Assembly (NCBI RefSeq): GCF_024159265.1
Contig: NZ_JAMYWY010000001.1
Coordinates: 1,426,001-1,490,000, forward strand
Length of the DNA: 64,000 nt
Reading direction: 5' to 3'
Origin: Paenibacillus sp. 1781tsa1
GTDB lineage: Bacteria > Bacillota > Bacilli > Paenibacillales > Paenibacillaceae
Shown one piece after another: positions 26,529-34,329 of this stretch. Each line of letters begins with the position of its first letter. Within the stretch, counting starts at the first letter, position 1. The position numbers were made by a program, and so were the translations under genes. A model generated the notes under the pieces. It saw only the letters and a program-made list of their open reading frames with translations, was not told where the DNA came from and searched no databases.

Positions 26529-26560
26529 AAAAGCACCCGATCCGGGTGCTTTAATATTTT
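26529..26560 (+). terminator. Terminator after the holin gene
   Basis: AAAGCACCC and GGGTGCTTT form a 9-bp stem with a GATCC loop (26530-26552), followed by a T-rich tail. It lies between the holin and the convergent small gene at 26595-26894 and is the likely end of the tail transcript. Confidence 0.85.
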
Positions 26561-26594
26561 CCGATACTCATAGTTTGTATAATCTTCTTACTAA

Positions 26595-26894
26595 CTATTT
26601 GTTTAGCTTAACAATAAGTTTATTGTAATAAATCAACTGCTCCAGATAAGAGTCTTCCTTCATGAGACTAGCTCTATAGGCTGCTGAAGAAGTTTCGAGA
26701 TACTCCCTTTTATCCCGCAACGTTTCAATTTGCGCTTTGATTTTTTTGATTTGTTTTTTGTAGTAAGCCATTTTCTCTTGGTATGTACTTTCTTTCTTTG
26801 TGGTTGCAGCCTCAACGCTTGGCTGAATGACAACAGCTGCAGTAGCAGATAGTAAAACGCTTAGACTAAGTACGGCAGTTAATAGCTTTTTCAA
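26595..26894 (-). CDS. Small secreted coiled-coil protein, unknown function
   Basis: The product is about 99-101 residues. A typical signal peptide (LLTAVLSLSVLLSATAAVVI, probable cleavage near SVEAA) is followed by a Lys/Glu-rich helix and coiled coil (YKKQIKKIKAQIETLRDKRE). GTG 26900 is possible, but TTG 26894 is better spaced from the GGAGG on the minus strand. It stands between holin and lysozyme in the opposite orientation and so is not part of the lysis transcript. I recognise no family. The gap 26901-27222 upstream contains a minus-strand open frame (26952-27332) without convincing gene features. Confidence 0.7.
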   Translation of the reverse strand: MKKLLTAVLSLSVLLSATAAVVIQPSVEAATTKKESTYQEKMAYYKKQIKKIKAQIETLRDKREYLETSSAAYRASLMKEDSYLEQLIYYNKLIVKLNK

Positions 26895-27222
26895 TGACAC
26901 TTTCCTCCAATGAATAGTTTTTACAATCTGAAATTAGACAATCTTTATCATCTAACAGAAGTAGTCTAACAGATACATAGTTATTTTACTATTCAATGAA
27001 TTGGTAATCTCCAACACATCAGGGACACGCACACAAGCAACCCCTGATCCAACCGCATTAACTATAGGAGTATTTTGCATCAATCCAGAGAGTGACATCC
27101 AATCAGGAACGTATAGATCAGAATGCTTTAGTCTGTCTATACTTGTACCCGGGAACGCTAGAATCGAATGATGTAAAATGCTGATACAAACGGCAATTTG
27201 CCGCATAAAGGGTGTGAGAAAC

Positions 27223-28170
27223 ATGCAAACGAGAAGTTCGGGCAACACACAGGGCATTGACGTCTCCCGATACCAGGGCAATATTGACTGGGCGAAAGTG
27301 AAGGCAAGTGGCATGACATTTGTATTCATCAAGGCAACCGAGGGGCAGACCTATACCGATCCAAATTATCAGAAAAATGTAACAGGTGCACTGGCGGCGG
27401 GCATGCTGGTTGGAACATACCATTTCTTCCGTGCGACATCCACCGAAGCAGCCAAAGCAGAAGCGGCGCATTATGCCAATACACTTAACAAAGTTGGAGG
27501 CGCCAAGGCGCTACAACTTCCACCCGTCATGGACTACGAGAACAACCCTGGCAACCTGAGCAAAGCGCAGATGAATACGGTTGCCAAAGCTTTTTTAACC
27601 GAACTACAACGCCTCACAGGTGTAAAACCGATCATATACACGGGCAATTCTTTTGCCGGGAATTTTGATACATCACTCAGCTCATACGATCTATGGATCG
27701 CACGTTACAGCAACACCCGTGTACCAGATGACCAGCCGGCATGGAAGCGTTGGACATTCTGGCAGTACACGGATTCGGGCAAGGTGAATGGCATTAGTGG
27801 CAACGTGGATATGAATGAATTCGAGGGAACAGCGGCACAGCTCAGAGCAAGATACGCAGCAGGCACTCCGAAACCTCCGGAGCCATCCAATCCAACAAAT
27901 CCAAGTAATCCGAATCCACCAACCGAACCACCGAAAGGGGGCGAACCGATGACAACCGAAGAGAAAGCAGCGTTTGACGCGCTCAAATCCCAGGTCGATA
28001 AACTGCAGGCGCGTCAGCAAATGGAAGTTCCAGTATGGGCGAAAGCTGCTGTGGATGCAGCACTGGCATATGACACGAAAAATCCATTGTTCAGCATCGA
28101 TAATGGGGCGAGTTATGATTTTTACCGTTTTATTACCGTGATGCATCGCAGAGGTTTATTTAAAAAGTGA
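27223..28170 (+). CDS. GH25 lysozyme, tailocin endolysin
   Basis: The start ATG 27223 follows GGGTGTGAG; the longer in-frame start at 27178 has no good site. The 315-residue enzyme begins with a glycoside hydrolase 25 domain (residues about 10-200) that cleaves the muramic acid-GlcNAc bond of peptidoglycan. Visible motifs are GIDVSRYQGNIDW (Asp13), PPVMDYENNPGNL with the acidic pair, and FWQYTDSGKVNGISGNVDMN. A Pro/Asn-rich linker (about 215-240) leads to a C-terminal segment (PVWAKAAVDAALAYDTKNPL) that may bind the wall. No signal peptide is seen, so release needs the holin. Confidence 0.92.
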   Translation: MQTRSSGNTQGIDVSRYQGNIDWAKVKASGMTFVFIKATEGQTYTDPNYQKNVTGALAAGMLVGTYHFFRATSTEAAKAEAAHYANTLNKVGGAKALQLPPVMDYENNPGNLSKAQMNTVAKAFLTELQRLTGVKPIIYTGNSFAGNFDTSLSSYDLWIARYSNTRVPDDQPAWKRWTFWQYTDSGKVNGISGNVDMNEFEGTAAQLRARYAAGTPKPPEPSNPTNPSNPNPPTEPPKGGEPMTTEEKAAFDALKSQVDKLQARQQMEVPVWAKAAVDAALAYDTKNPLFSIDNGASYDFYRFITVMHRRGLFKK

Positions 28171-28224
28171 GCTGATTCTTAGCAAATTAAATTGTTGATC
28201 TTATCTGAATAGGGATGAAATGGA

Positions 28225-28267
28225 GAAGGGACACAAGACGCTTTTTGTCGAACTGTGTTCCTTTTTT
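28225..28267 (+). terminator. Terminator after the lysozyme gene
   Basis: AAGGGACACA (28226-28234 region) pairs with TGTGTTCC (28254-28261) and is followed by TTTTTT. It marks the right end of the tail/lysis locus. Confidence 0.75.
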
Positions 28268-29103
28268 GTGCTTTGTGTAAGTAATATTGACGCATATAAT
28301 AAAGTTGAAGACATATGTCTGTAAATCTCTTGTCTAATTGATTAATGTGATGTAAAGTAAGTTACACGAAATTGTTTTTCACTACGGTTTATTTACACAA
28401 TCCTCCTCATCATGACAAAACCATAACATAAGAAGTTATTGTAATGTCTCCCTGTTGTACAATCCAACATCTCAAGATGACTCGTTCATACGTTATACAC
28501 ATCCAATTTGCAAGAGAAAACCACCGGTTTAAAAAACTTACACGATCTAAACAACCTAGCCTATGTTGAGTTTCTTTCGTCCGTATTGCAAACGATACCT
28601 AGTCCAGCTCCCACACTGCATAATTAAGACGACCCGCGACCCGCTCAAGGAACAGACTTTATTGGTACCCAGCAGCGTAGTATTCATATGCCCATCTGTT
28701 ATTTCTAATCTACTGACTTGAATTCGCTCTTACCGGTCCGTAACCATTTGCGGTTACTTATTGACCTGAGTTCAAATAAATCGCAACAATCTCATTTCAT
28801 TGCATAGAGTCATCTCACAAGGTACTTCGTTCGTTGTACGTTTCTTTTTCTATAAAAGTAATCGTGCATATCCGTAATCCGTGAGCATAATGATCTGGCT
28901 TTTACTTATATCCATTATTCATCTTTCTACCATACTTTTTACGTTTCATATACATGCCTTACTTATCCCAGAAATTTAATTCAGGTATCACAGGCACCTA
29001 AAGCCTTTCATTGATACAAGCAAGCACCGAACCAATGGCTATCATTGAAGTTTTTTCATGCCAGTATCACACACATTATGAGACAGGGAAGGGTGTTGTA
29101 CGT
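28268..29103. other. Gene-free stretch of about 840 bp between tail locus and transporter
   Basis: No ORF with a ribosome binding site was found. The stretch holds a perfect 12-bp palindrome AGACATATGTCT (28309-28320) just after a TATAAT at about 28295. It also holds a GTAACC/GGTTAC hairpin (28740-28757). The composition is pyrimidine-biased on the plus strand. It may carry the promoter for the substrate-binding protein gene at 29104; I could not define it with confidence. Confidence 0.4.
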
Positions 29104-30756
29104 ATGCGAATGAGAAAGAAATGGATGTCCGGTTTTTTGACTCTGGCTTTGAGTACCGTCTTGGTGTTGTCCGGTTGCTCCAGTAACGAGAGTGGGGAGA
29201 ATACGCCTGCTCCAGCGGAAGGAAGCGATCCTCCAACCGAAACGGTAGCGCAGGATACGATGATTATGGGGCGTGGCGGGGATTCCGTTGCACTCGACCC
29301 GGCAATTGTGACGGATGGGGAGTCGTTGAAGATTGGACATCAGGTGTTTGACTCGTTGCTGGACTACAAGGAAGGTGGAACAGAAGTCGTTCCTGGACTG
29401 GCAGAGAGCTGGGAGATTTCGGCGGATGGGCTCAAGTATGTGTTTAAGCTGAAGTCCGGTGTGAAATTCCATGATGGAACTGACTTCAATGCGGAGGCTG
29501 TTGTGTTCAACTTCAACCGCTGGGGTGATCCGGCGAGTGAATATAAATTCGAAGGAGATTCCTTCGATTATTATGATTCCATGTTTGGTCCAGAGGACGG
29601 ACGTGTGATCAAGGAAGTGAAGGCGACGGACGAGACTACGGTGGAGTTCACATTGAACCAGCCACAAGCGCCTTTCCTGCAAAATATTGCGATGACGCCA
29701 TTTGGTATTGCCAGCCCAAAAGCGATTCAGGAGAAAAAAGAAAACTTCAAGAGCGAGCCTGTGGGCACCGGCCCATTTGTATTCAAAGAGTGGAAGCGTA
29801 ACGACTCCATTACCCTGGAGAAAAACGCGGATTATTGGAAAGAAGGACTGCCGAAGCTGAACAAAGTAATCGTACGTTCAATTCCGGATAACACCGCTCG
29901 CTTCAATGCCCTGCAAAACGGTGAGATTGATGTCATGGAAGACTTGAACCCGGACGATCTATCCATCCTTGAAGGCAATAGCGAGTTGCAGAAGATTGAG
30001 CGTCCACCATTCAACGTGGCGTATATCGGCTTTAACTTCAAGAAGAAACCATTTGATAATGTCAAAGTCAGACAAGCCCTCAACCATGCGGTGAACAAAC
30101 AGGCACTTATTGATGCGTTCTTTGCTGGACAAGCTGAGCCTGCTGTTAACCCGATGCCGCCAACGCTGTGGGGGTACAACGATACCATTGAGGATTACCC
30201 ATATGATCTGGAAAAAGCAAAAGCTCTACTCGCCGAAGCTGGCTTCCCTGACGGTTTGCCTGATCCGGTAACCTTCTATGCCATGCCGGTATCCCGCCCG
30301 TATATGCCTGATGGCAAAAAGGTTGCCGAGGCGATCCAGGCCGATTTTGAGAAAATCGGAGTGACTGTCACCATCGAATCACCTGAGTGGGCAACGTATC
30401 TCGAAGATACAAAGGCCGGGGAGAAGGACGACATTTACATGCTCGGCTGGACAGGTGACAATGGTGACCCGGATAACTTCCTGTATACACTGCTGGATAA
30501 AGATGCCATTCCAAGCAACAACCGCAGTTATTATGTAAACGAAGAATTACACACATTGCTGACGGGTGCACAGAAAGAAACCGATCAGGATAAGCGTGCT
30601 GAACTGTACAAACAAGCGCAGGAGATGATCAAGGAAGACGCACCATGGATTCCTCTGGTACACACGACGCCAATTCTGGCGGGTAAAGCCAACCTGAAAG
30701 GTTTCGTCCCTTCTCCACTGGGTACCGAATCCTATGCCGGTGCTTATTTTGAGTAA
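29104..30756 (+). CDS. Dipeptide/oligopeptide ABC transporter substrate-binding lipoprotein
   Basis: ATG 29104 gives 550 residues starting with a lipoprotein signal peptide whose lipobox is LSGC (VLVLSGCSSN). The body matches solute-binding family 5: VPGLAESWEISADGLKYVFK, LKSGVKFHDGTDFNAEAVVF, VRQALNHAVNKQALIDAFFA and WTGDNGDPDNFLYTLLD. Such proteins capture peptides or nickel/opine-like ligands outside the membrane; which one cannot be read here. The longer in-frame start at 29011 is rejected because it would bury the signal peptide. It is followed by permease genes. Confidence 0.9.
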   Translation: MRMRKKWMSGFLTLALSTVLVLSGCSSNESGENTPAPAEGSDPPTETVAQDTMIMGRGGDSVALDPAIVTDGESLKIGHQVFDSLLDYKEGGTEVVPGLAESWEISADGLKYVFKLKSGVKFHDGTDFNAEAVVFNFNRWGDPASEYKFEGDSFDYYDSMFGPEDGRVIKEVKATDETTVEFTLNQPQAPFLQNIAMTPFGIASPKAIQEKKENFKSEPVGTGPFVFKEWKRNDSITLEKNADYWKEGLPKLNKVIVRSIPDNTARFNALQNGEIDVMEDLNPDDLSILEGNSELQKIERPPFNVAYIGFNFKKKPFDNVKVRQALNHAVNKQALIDAFFAGQAEPAVNPMPPTLWGYNDTIEDYPYDLEKAKALLAEAGFPDGLPDPVTFYAMPVSRPYMPDGKKVAEAIQADFEKIGVTVTIESPEWATYLEDTKAGEKDDIYMLGWTGDNGDPDNFLYTLLDKDAIPSNNRSYYVNEELHTLLTGAQKETDQDKRAELYKQAQEMIKEDAPWIPLVHTTPILAGKANLKGFVPSPLGTESYAGAYFE

Positions 30757-30845
30757 GCTGTAAGCTGAACTTATCCATTTCAGGATAACTGCGATCTGAA
30801 GACGGCACTACAGTTCGGAGTGATTACGTTTTAATTCTTTCTTAC

Positions 30846-30934
30846 AAAGCGCTGGTGAGACGCAATGCTTGGCAGAACCCACATCCGGACGTAACTATCC
30901 AAAGCATGCGTTTCTGCCGGCGCTTTTTATTTTG
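30846..30934 (+). terminator. Long stem-loop between substrate-binding protein and permease genes
   Basis: AAGCGCTGG and CGCAATGCTT on the left pair with AAGCATGCG and CCGGCGCTT on the right, followed by TTTATTTT. The structure looks like a terminator or attenuator that would keep permease levels below those of the abundant binding protein, a common arrangement in such operons. Confidence 0.6.
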
Positions 30935-30963
30935 CACGATATGTCGAAGGCAGGTGAACAGGA

Positions 30964-31968
30964 TTGAACAGCTATATTGTCAAACGTGTGCTTGTGTTGC
31001 TGCCCGTACTGCTGGGCATGACCCTGATTGTCTTTTCCATCATCCACGCCATTCCGGGTGATCCGGCCGAGACCATACTTGGGCAAAAGGCAACCGAACA
31101 ATCCAAGCAGGCCCTTCGTGACCAACTCGGTCTGGATAAACCCTGGTTCCAGCAATATTTCGCCTACTTGGGCGATTTGATCAAAGGCGACCTGGGAACA
31201 TCCATCCGCACCAAGGTGCCTATTGCCCAGGAAATTGTGCCTTATCTGACAGCAACCCTTGAATTAACGATGGCAAGTATGTTGTTTGCTGTCATTATTG
31301 GGGTGAATGCCGGGATTGTCAGTGCATGGAAGCACAACTCCTGGTTTGATTATTGCTGTATGGTGATTGCTCTAGTGGGTGTATCCATGCCAATCTTTTG
31401 GCTCGGTCTAATGGAACAATGGTTATTTGCGAACAAGTTACAGTGGCTGCCGTCCATTGGACGCATGAATGCACGTGATCCGGTGGATGCCATTACGGGC
31501 TTGTATGTGCTGGATACGATGATTGCCGGACGCTGGGACCAGTTGTGGACCGTTACGAAACATTTGTTGCTCCCAAGTATTGCACTTGGCACGATCCCGA
31601 TGGCTGTTATTGCCCGGATGACTCGTTCCAGCATGCTGGAAGTGATGAGTTCAGATTACATTCGTACGGCGAAGGCGAAGGGACTGGGGCCGTTTTTTGT
31701 TGTATATGGACATGCCCTCAAAAATGCGTTTATTCCCGTGCTCACGGTTATCGGCATCCAGACTGGATCGTTGCTCGGGGGTGCAGTGTTGACCGAGACG
31801 ATCTTTGCTTGGCCGGGTGTGGGACGTTATATATATGAAGCGATTAGTTCGCGGGACTATCCAGTGATCCAGAGTGGCATTCTGATCGTGGCATTCTTCT
31901 TCGTGGTGATCAACCTGATTGTGGACTTGCTCTACGCTGTGTTCGATCCGCGAATTAGTTATAAATAG
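30964..31968 (+). CDS. dppB: Dipeptide-type ABC transporter permease (DppB-like)
   Basis: The start is TTG 30964 after AGGTGAACAGGA. The 334-residue protein has about six membrane segments: first at 7-30 (VLVLLPVLLGMTLIVFSIIH), others around 100-125, 130-155, 190-210, 250-280 and 300-325. It carries the typical binding-protein-dependent permease loop with SSDYIRTAKAKGLGPFFVVY before ALKNAFIPVLTVIG. It pairs with the second permease 35 bases downstream to form the channel for substrate delivered by the lipoprotein at 29104. Confidence 0.9.
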   Translation: MNSYIVKRVLVLLPVLLGMTLIVFSIIHAIPGDPAETILGQKATEQSKQALRDQLGLDKPWFQQYFAYLGDLIKGDLGTSIRTKVPIAQEIVPYLTATLELTMASMLFAVIIGVNAGIVSAWKHNSWFDYCCMVIALVGVSMPIFWLGLMEQWLFANKLQWLPSIGRMNARDPVDAITGLYVLDTMIAGRWDQLWTVTKHLLLPSIALGTIPMAVIARMTRSSMLEVMSSDYIRTAKAKGLGPFFVVYGHALKNAFIPVLTVIGIQTGSLLGGAVLTETIFAWPGVGRYIYEAISSRDYPVIQSGILIVAFFFVVINLIVDLLYAVFDPRISYK

Positions 31969-32003
31969 GAATAATCATTCATACCCAAGAAAGGAGACGC
32001 CGC

Positions 32004-32903
32004 ATGGCCAAATTATCGACCAATACCGGACCATCCATTGATGCTGCAACAGCAAGCACATCCGGTCCATGGCGTGAAGCGTGGAGAACGTTTCGGAAGA
32101 ATCGGCTTGCGCTTGCGGGCTTGATTATTATCGTGTTTTTTATCCTGTTGGCCTTCCTCGCGCCATACATTGCCCCCTACGATTACAAGGAACAGGTCCT
32201 GGTGGATCGGCTTCAGGCTCCTTCGGCAGAGCATTGGTTTGGTACCGATGATCTGGGGCGTGACGTGTTTTCCAGAGTGCTGCATGGGGCGCGTATTTCA
32301 TTGTGGGTGGGCTTCTTCTCCGTCATTGGTTCCATTATTGCGGGTACGCTGCTTGGTCTGATTGCTGGATTTTATGGAAAATGGGCGGACATGCTCATCT
32401 CGCGTTTATTTGATATCTTGCTCGCATTTCCGGGGATTTTGCTGGCCATCGCCATTGTGGCGATATTGGGCCCGTCGTTGCAAAATGCACTGCTAGCCAT
32501 CGCCATCGTGAACATCCCGACCTACGGAAGATTGGTGCGTTCACGGGTACTCAGCTTGAGACAGGAGGAATTCATTACGTCGGCACGGACACTTGGGGCG
32601 GGCAACGGGCGAATCTTGTTTCGCCACATCTTACCCAACAGCCTTACTCCGCTGATCGTGCAAGGTACTCTCGGGATTGGAACGGCGATCATCGAAGCTG
32701 CTGCACTTGGATTTCTGGGCATGGGCGCGCAACCACCCGACCCGGAGTGGGGTAAAATGCTGTCGGACTCCCGTCAGTTTATACAAAAAGCACCGTGGAC
32801 ACTGATCTTCCCCGGCGTTTCCATTATGTTGACCGTTCTTGGCTTCAACCTAATGGGCGATGGACTACGCGATACCCTTGATCCGAAAATGGCCAAAAAG
32901 TAG
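32004..32903 (+). CDS. dppC: Dipeptide-type ABC transporter permease (DppC-like)
   Basis: The 299-residue protein is the second permease: an N-terminal OppC-type segment (WRTFRKNRLALAGLIIIVFF) and membrane segments near 95-120, 135-155, 160-175, 215-235 and 265-285. The signature FITSARTLGAGNGRILFRHI lies before LPNSLTPLIVQG. The start ATG 32004 follows AAAGGAGAC. The two ATPase genes (DppD/DppF-type) that normally follow are absent: the next 1.4 kb is non-coding and then htpG begins. They must be elsewhere or shared with another transporter. Confidence 0.9.
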   Translation: MAKLSTNTGPSIDAATASTSGPWREAWRTFRKNRLALAGLIIIVFFILLAFLAPYIAPYDYKEQVLVDRLQAPSAEHWFGTDDLGRDVFSRVLHGARISLWVGFFSVIGSIIAGTLLGLIAGFYGKWADMLISRLFDILLAFPGILLAIAIVAILGPSLQNALLAIAIVNIPTYGRLVRSRVLSLRQEEFITSARTLGAGNGRILFRHILPNSLTPLIVQGTLGIGTAIIEAAALGFLGMGAQPPDPEWGKMLSDSRQFIQKAPWTLIFPGVSIMLTVLGFNLMGDGLRDTLDPKMAKK

Positions 32904-32936
32904 AAGGCTCTAACTCTACCGTAACGCTAACTTCTG

Positions 32937-33080
32937 CTCAAACTCAAACTCAAACTCAAACTCAAACCGTAACCGTAACCGTAACCGTAACCGTAACCGT
33001 AACCGTAACCGTAACCGTAACCGTAACCGTAACCGTAACCGTAACCGTAACCGTAACCGTAACCGTAACCGTAACCGTAA
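32937..33080. repeat. Hexanucleotide tandem array (5 x CTCAAA, 19 x CCGTAA)
   Basis: Five perfect CTCAAA units (32937-32966) run directly into nineteen perfect CCGTAA units (32967-33080, 114 bp). Degenerate relatives (TCTACCGTAACGCTAAC before, CGTAACTTCTAACCC after) extend the region. It starts 34 bp after the dppC stop and lies outside any gene. One plus-strand frame contains a stop in each unit. The perfection of the array implies recent slippage expansion, so copy number may vary between isolates. Confidence 0.95.
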
Positions 33081-33254
33081 CTTCTAACCCAAGCTCGAAA
33101 TCAAACTGCAAGTTTGATTTGAAATCCTAGCTCTGCAACCCTAACTTTTTCTGTAACGCAGCATGCGTGCCAAAGGCAACGTTAAAACAAACCGTAAGCA
33201 CTAATTTTTATCGCAATCCTATTTGTAGCTGTAACGCCAGCTTCTGCTTCAACT

Positions 33255-33449
33255 CTAACGAACCTGGGGAACCTTATTTTACGATTTCCAGCCAATTTCC
33301 TATTCTAACGAATCTCACACGCGCTATTTTGCGAAAAAACTGCGGAAAGTCTCGGAAAGGTTGCTAAAGGTGAGCAATAGCGTGTCTGCGATTCGTTAGA
33401 TTATGAAGTCATCCTAAAAAGGCCAATTAACACCTCTGAGGTTCGTTAG
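33255..33449. repeat. Nested inverted repeat in the dppC-htpG gap
   Basis: Outer arms CTAACGAACCT (33255-33265) and AGGTTCGTTAG (33439-33449) enclose inner 25-bp arms at 33304-33328 and 33376-33400. The inner arms (left beginning TCTAACGAATC, right ending GATTCGTTAGA) match at 21 of 25 positions by my count. All four arms share the TCTAACGAA core, so the element combines direct and inverted repeats. No protein is encoded. It may be a folded RNA, a decayed insertion element or a protein-binding array. A weak terminator-like hairpin follows at about 33599-33635. Confidence 0.8.
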
Positions 33450-33718
33450 CGCATGGCTGTCATGCTTCTCAAGACATTCAAGCAATCACAAGCTCAACAC
33501 AGTAAGGCCGAGGGTACTCCGAGTTACATTGGACAGGGATGTCTCGATGCTAGCTCTAGTTGCTATACCAACAGACTCATTACAACTTTTCCCCACGCCG
33601 GTTCGAACTTTGGTTCGAGGCGGCTTTTGTTATACCTGCGGGATTACGTTAAAATGATTGGTGATGTGCAAAAGTAGAAGGGTTATCCGATCTTTTTGTT
33701 AAAATAACCGCCTGCGTA

Positions 33719-33786
33719 TTGACACCCAATTTTCCCATATGTTATATAAAAGGAAGGGTTTAGCACTCCGATCATTAGAGTGCTAA
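33719..33786 (+). promoter_or_regulatory. Sigma-A promoter with perfect CIRCE (HrcA) operator
   Basis: TTGACA (33719-33724) is followed after 17-18 bases by TTATAT/TATATA (33742-33748), then TTAGCACTC (33760-33768), a 9-base spacer and GAGTGCTAA (33778-33786). The last three form the textbook CIRCE operator bound by the heat-shock repressor HrcA. The first good gene downstream on this strand is htpG at 34330, leaving a leader of about 570 nt that contains repeat copy B. Control of htpG by HrcA is inferred; in Bacillus subtilis htpG is known not to be in the CIRCE regulon. Confidence 0.9.
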
Positions 33787-33970
33787 CAAATGATGTTTTT
33801 ACTATAAGCCTACATATGGAATGATTCTGTTTTTGAAAATAGATATTGAACCTGAGTAGGACATGCGAAGCCAAGGGACGCACAGACCTGAAGAAGCGAA
33901 ATGTTTGCTTAATCAACAGACTCCATCTAAATAGAAGGTTCTAATCCTCATACAAGTTCCTGATTAAATG

Positions 33971-34153
33971 CAAAAATAGTGCAGGGGACGAAATCGATTT
34001 GGAGGAAGCAGAGCGTTCGCCTAAAAGCTTTCTGAAAGAAAGCTGCTTCGGAAGCATACGCTATCACCGGATTTCTCCCTTTTTAAAAAGGGAATCAAAG
34101 AAATACGGGGATAACAGCGATCCGAAAAACGATTCGTAACCGGAACGGCTACA
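33971..34153. repeat. Dispersed hairpin repeat, copy B
   Basis: It shares with copies A and C the block ending AACAGCGATC and the long stem (left TATCACCGGATTT, right AAATACGGGGATA). With copy C it shares the flanks AGGGGACG(A/G)AATCGATT and TCGTAACCGGAACGGC. Unique to this copy is an inserted hairpin of about 40 bases (around 34022-34062: AGCTTTCTGAAAGAAAGCT). It lies in the predicted leader between the CIRCE promoter and htpG. Confidence 0.75.
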
Positions 34154-34329
34154 TTGCAGAACGTCGTGCACTCATTTTTACAATGAGCCAGTTAGAAGTG
34201 AAGCACAATATCTGTGGACTAGAGCGATCAAAGGTTTTTGAGTCTACTAATGCCGCAGGATTATCTCAGTTACTTTCTATTTTCAATCAAATCATTCGAT
34301 ATCCAAATTTGAAAGGAGTCCAACCACTC

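Noticed and set aside
26952..27332. Minus-strand ORF of 126 codons upstream of and into the lysozyme gene
   Set aside because: Its N-terminal part is antisense to the GH25 domain; the C-terminal 65 codons look protein-like and might be a gene remnant, but no start, site or family supports it.
1164..28170. Intact prophage
   Set aside because: No integrase, repressor, replication, terminase, portal or capsid gene is present and both flanks lack attachment-like repeats or a tRNA gene; the tail-only content favours a tailocin locus.
32937..33080. CRISPR-like array
   Set aside because: Units are 6 bp and directly adjacent without spacers; no cas genes are present.
33602..33615. CGAACTTTGGTTCG, a possible LexA/DinR box
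   Set aside because: It has the GAAC-N4-GTTC core, but the inner positions do not fit the Bacillus consensus and the sequence is better explained as part of a hairpin with a T tail.
33167..33677. Small plus-strand ORFs in the dppC-htpG gap (33167-33367, 33453-33677)
   Set aside because: They run through inverted repeats and lack ribosome binding sites; translations look non-coding.
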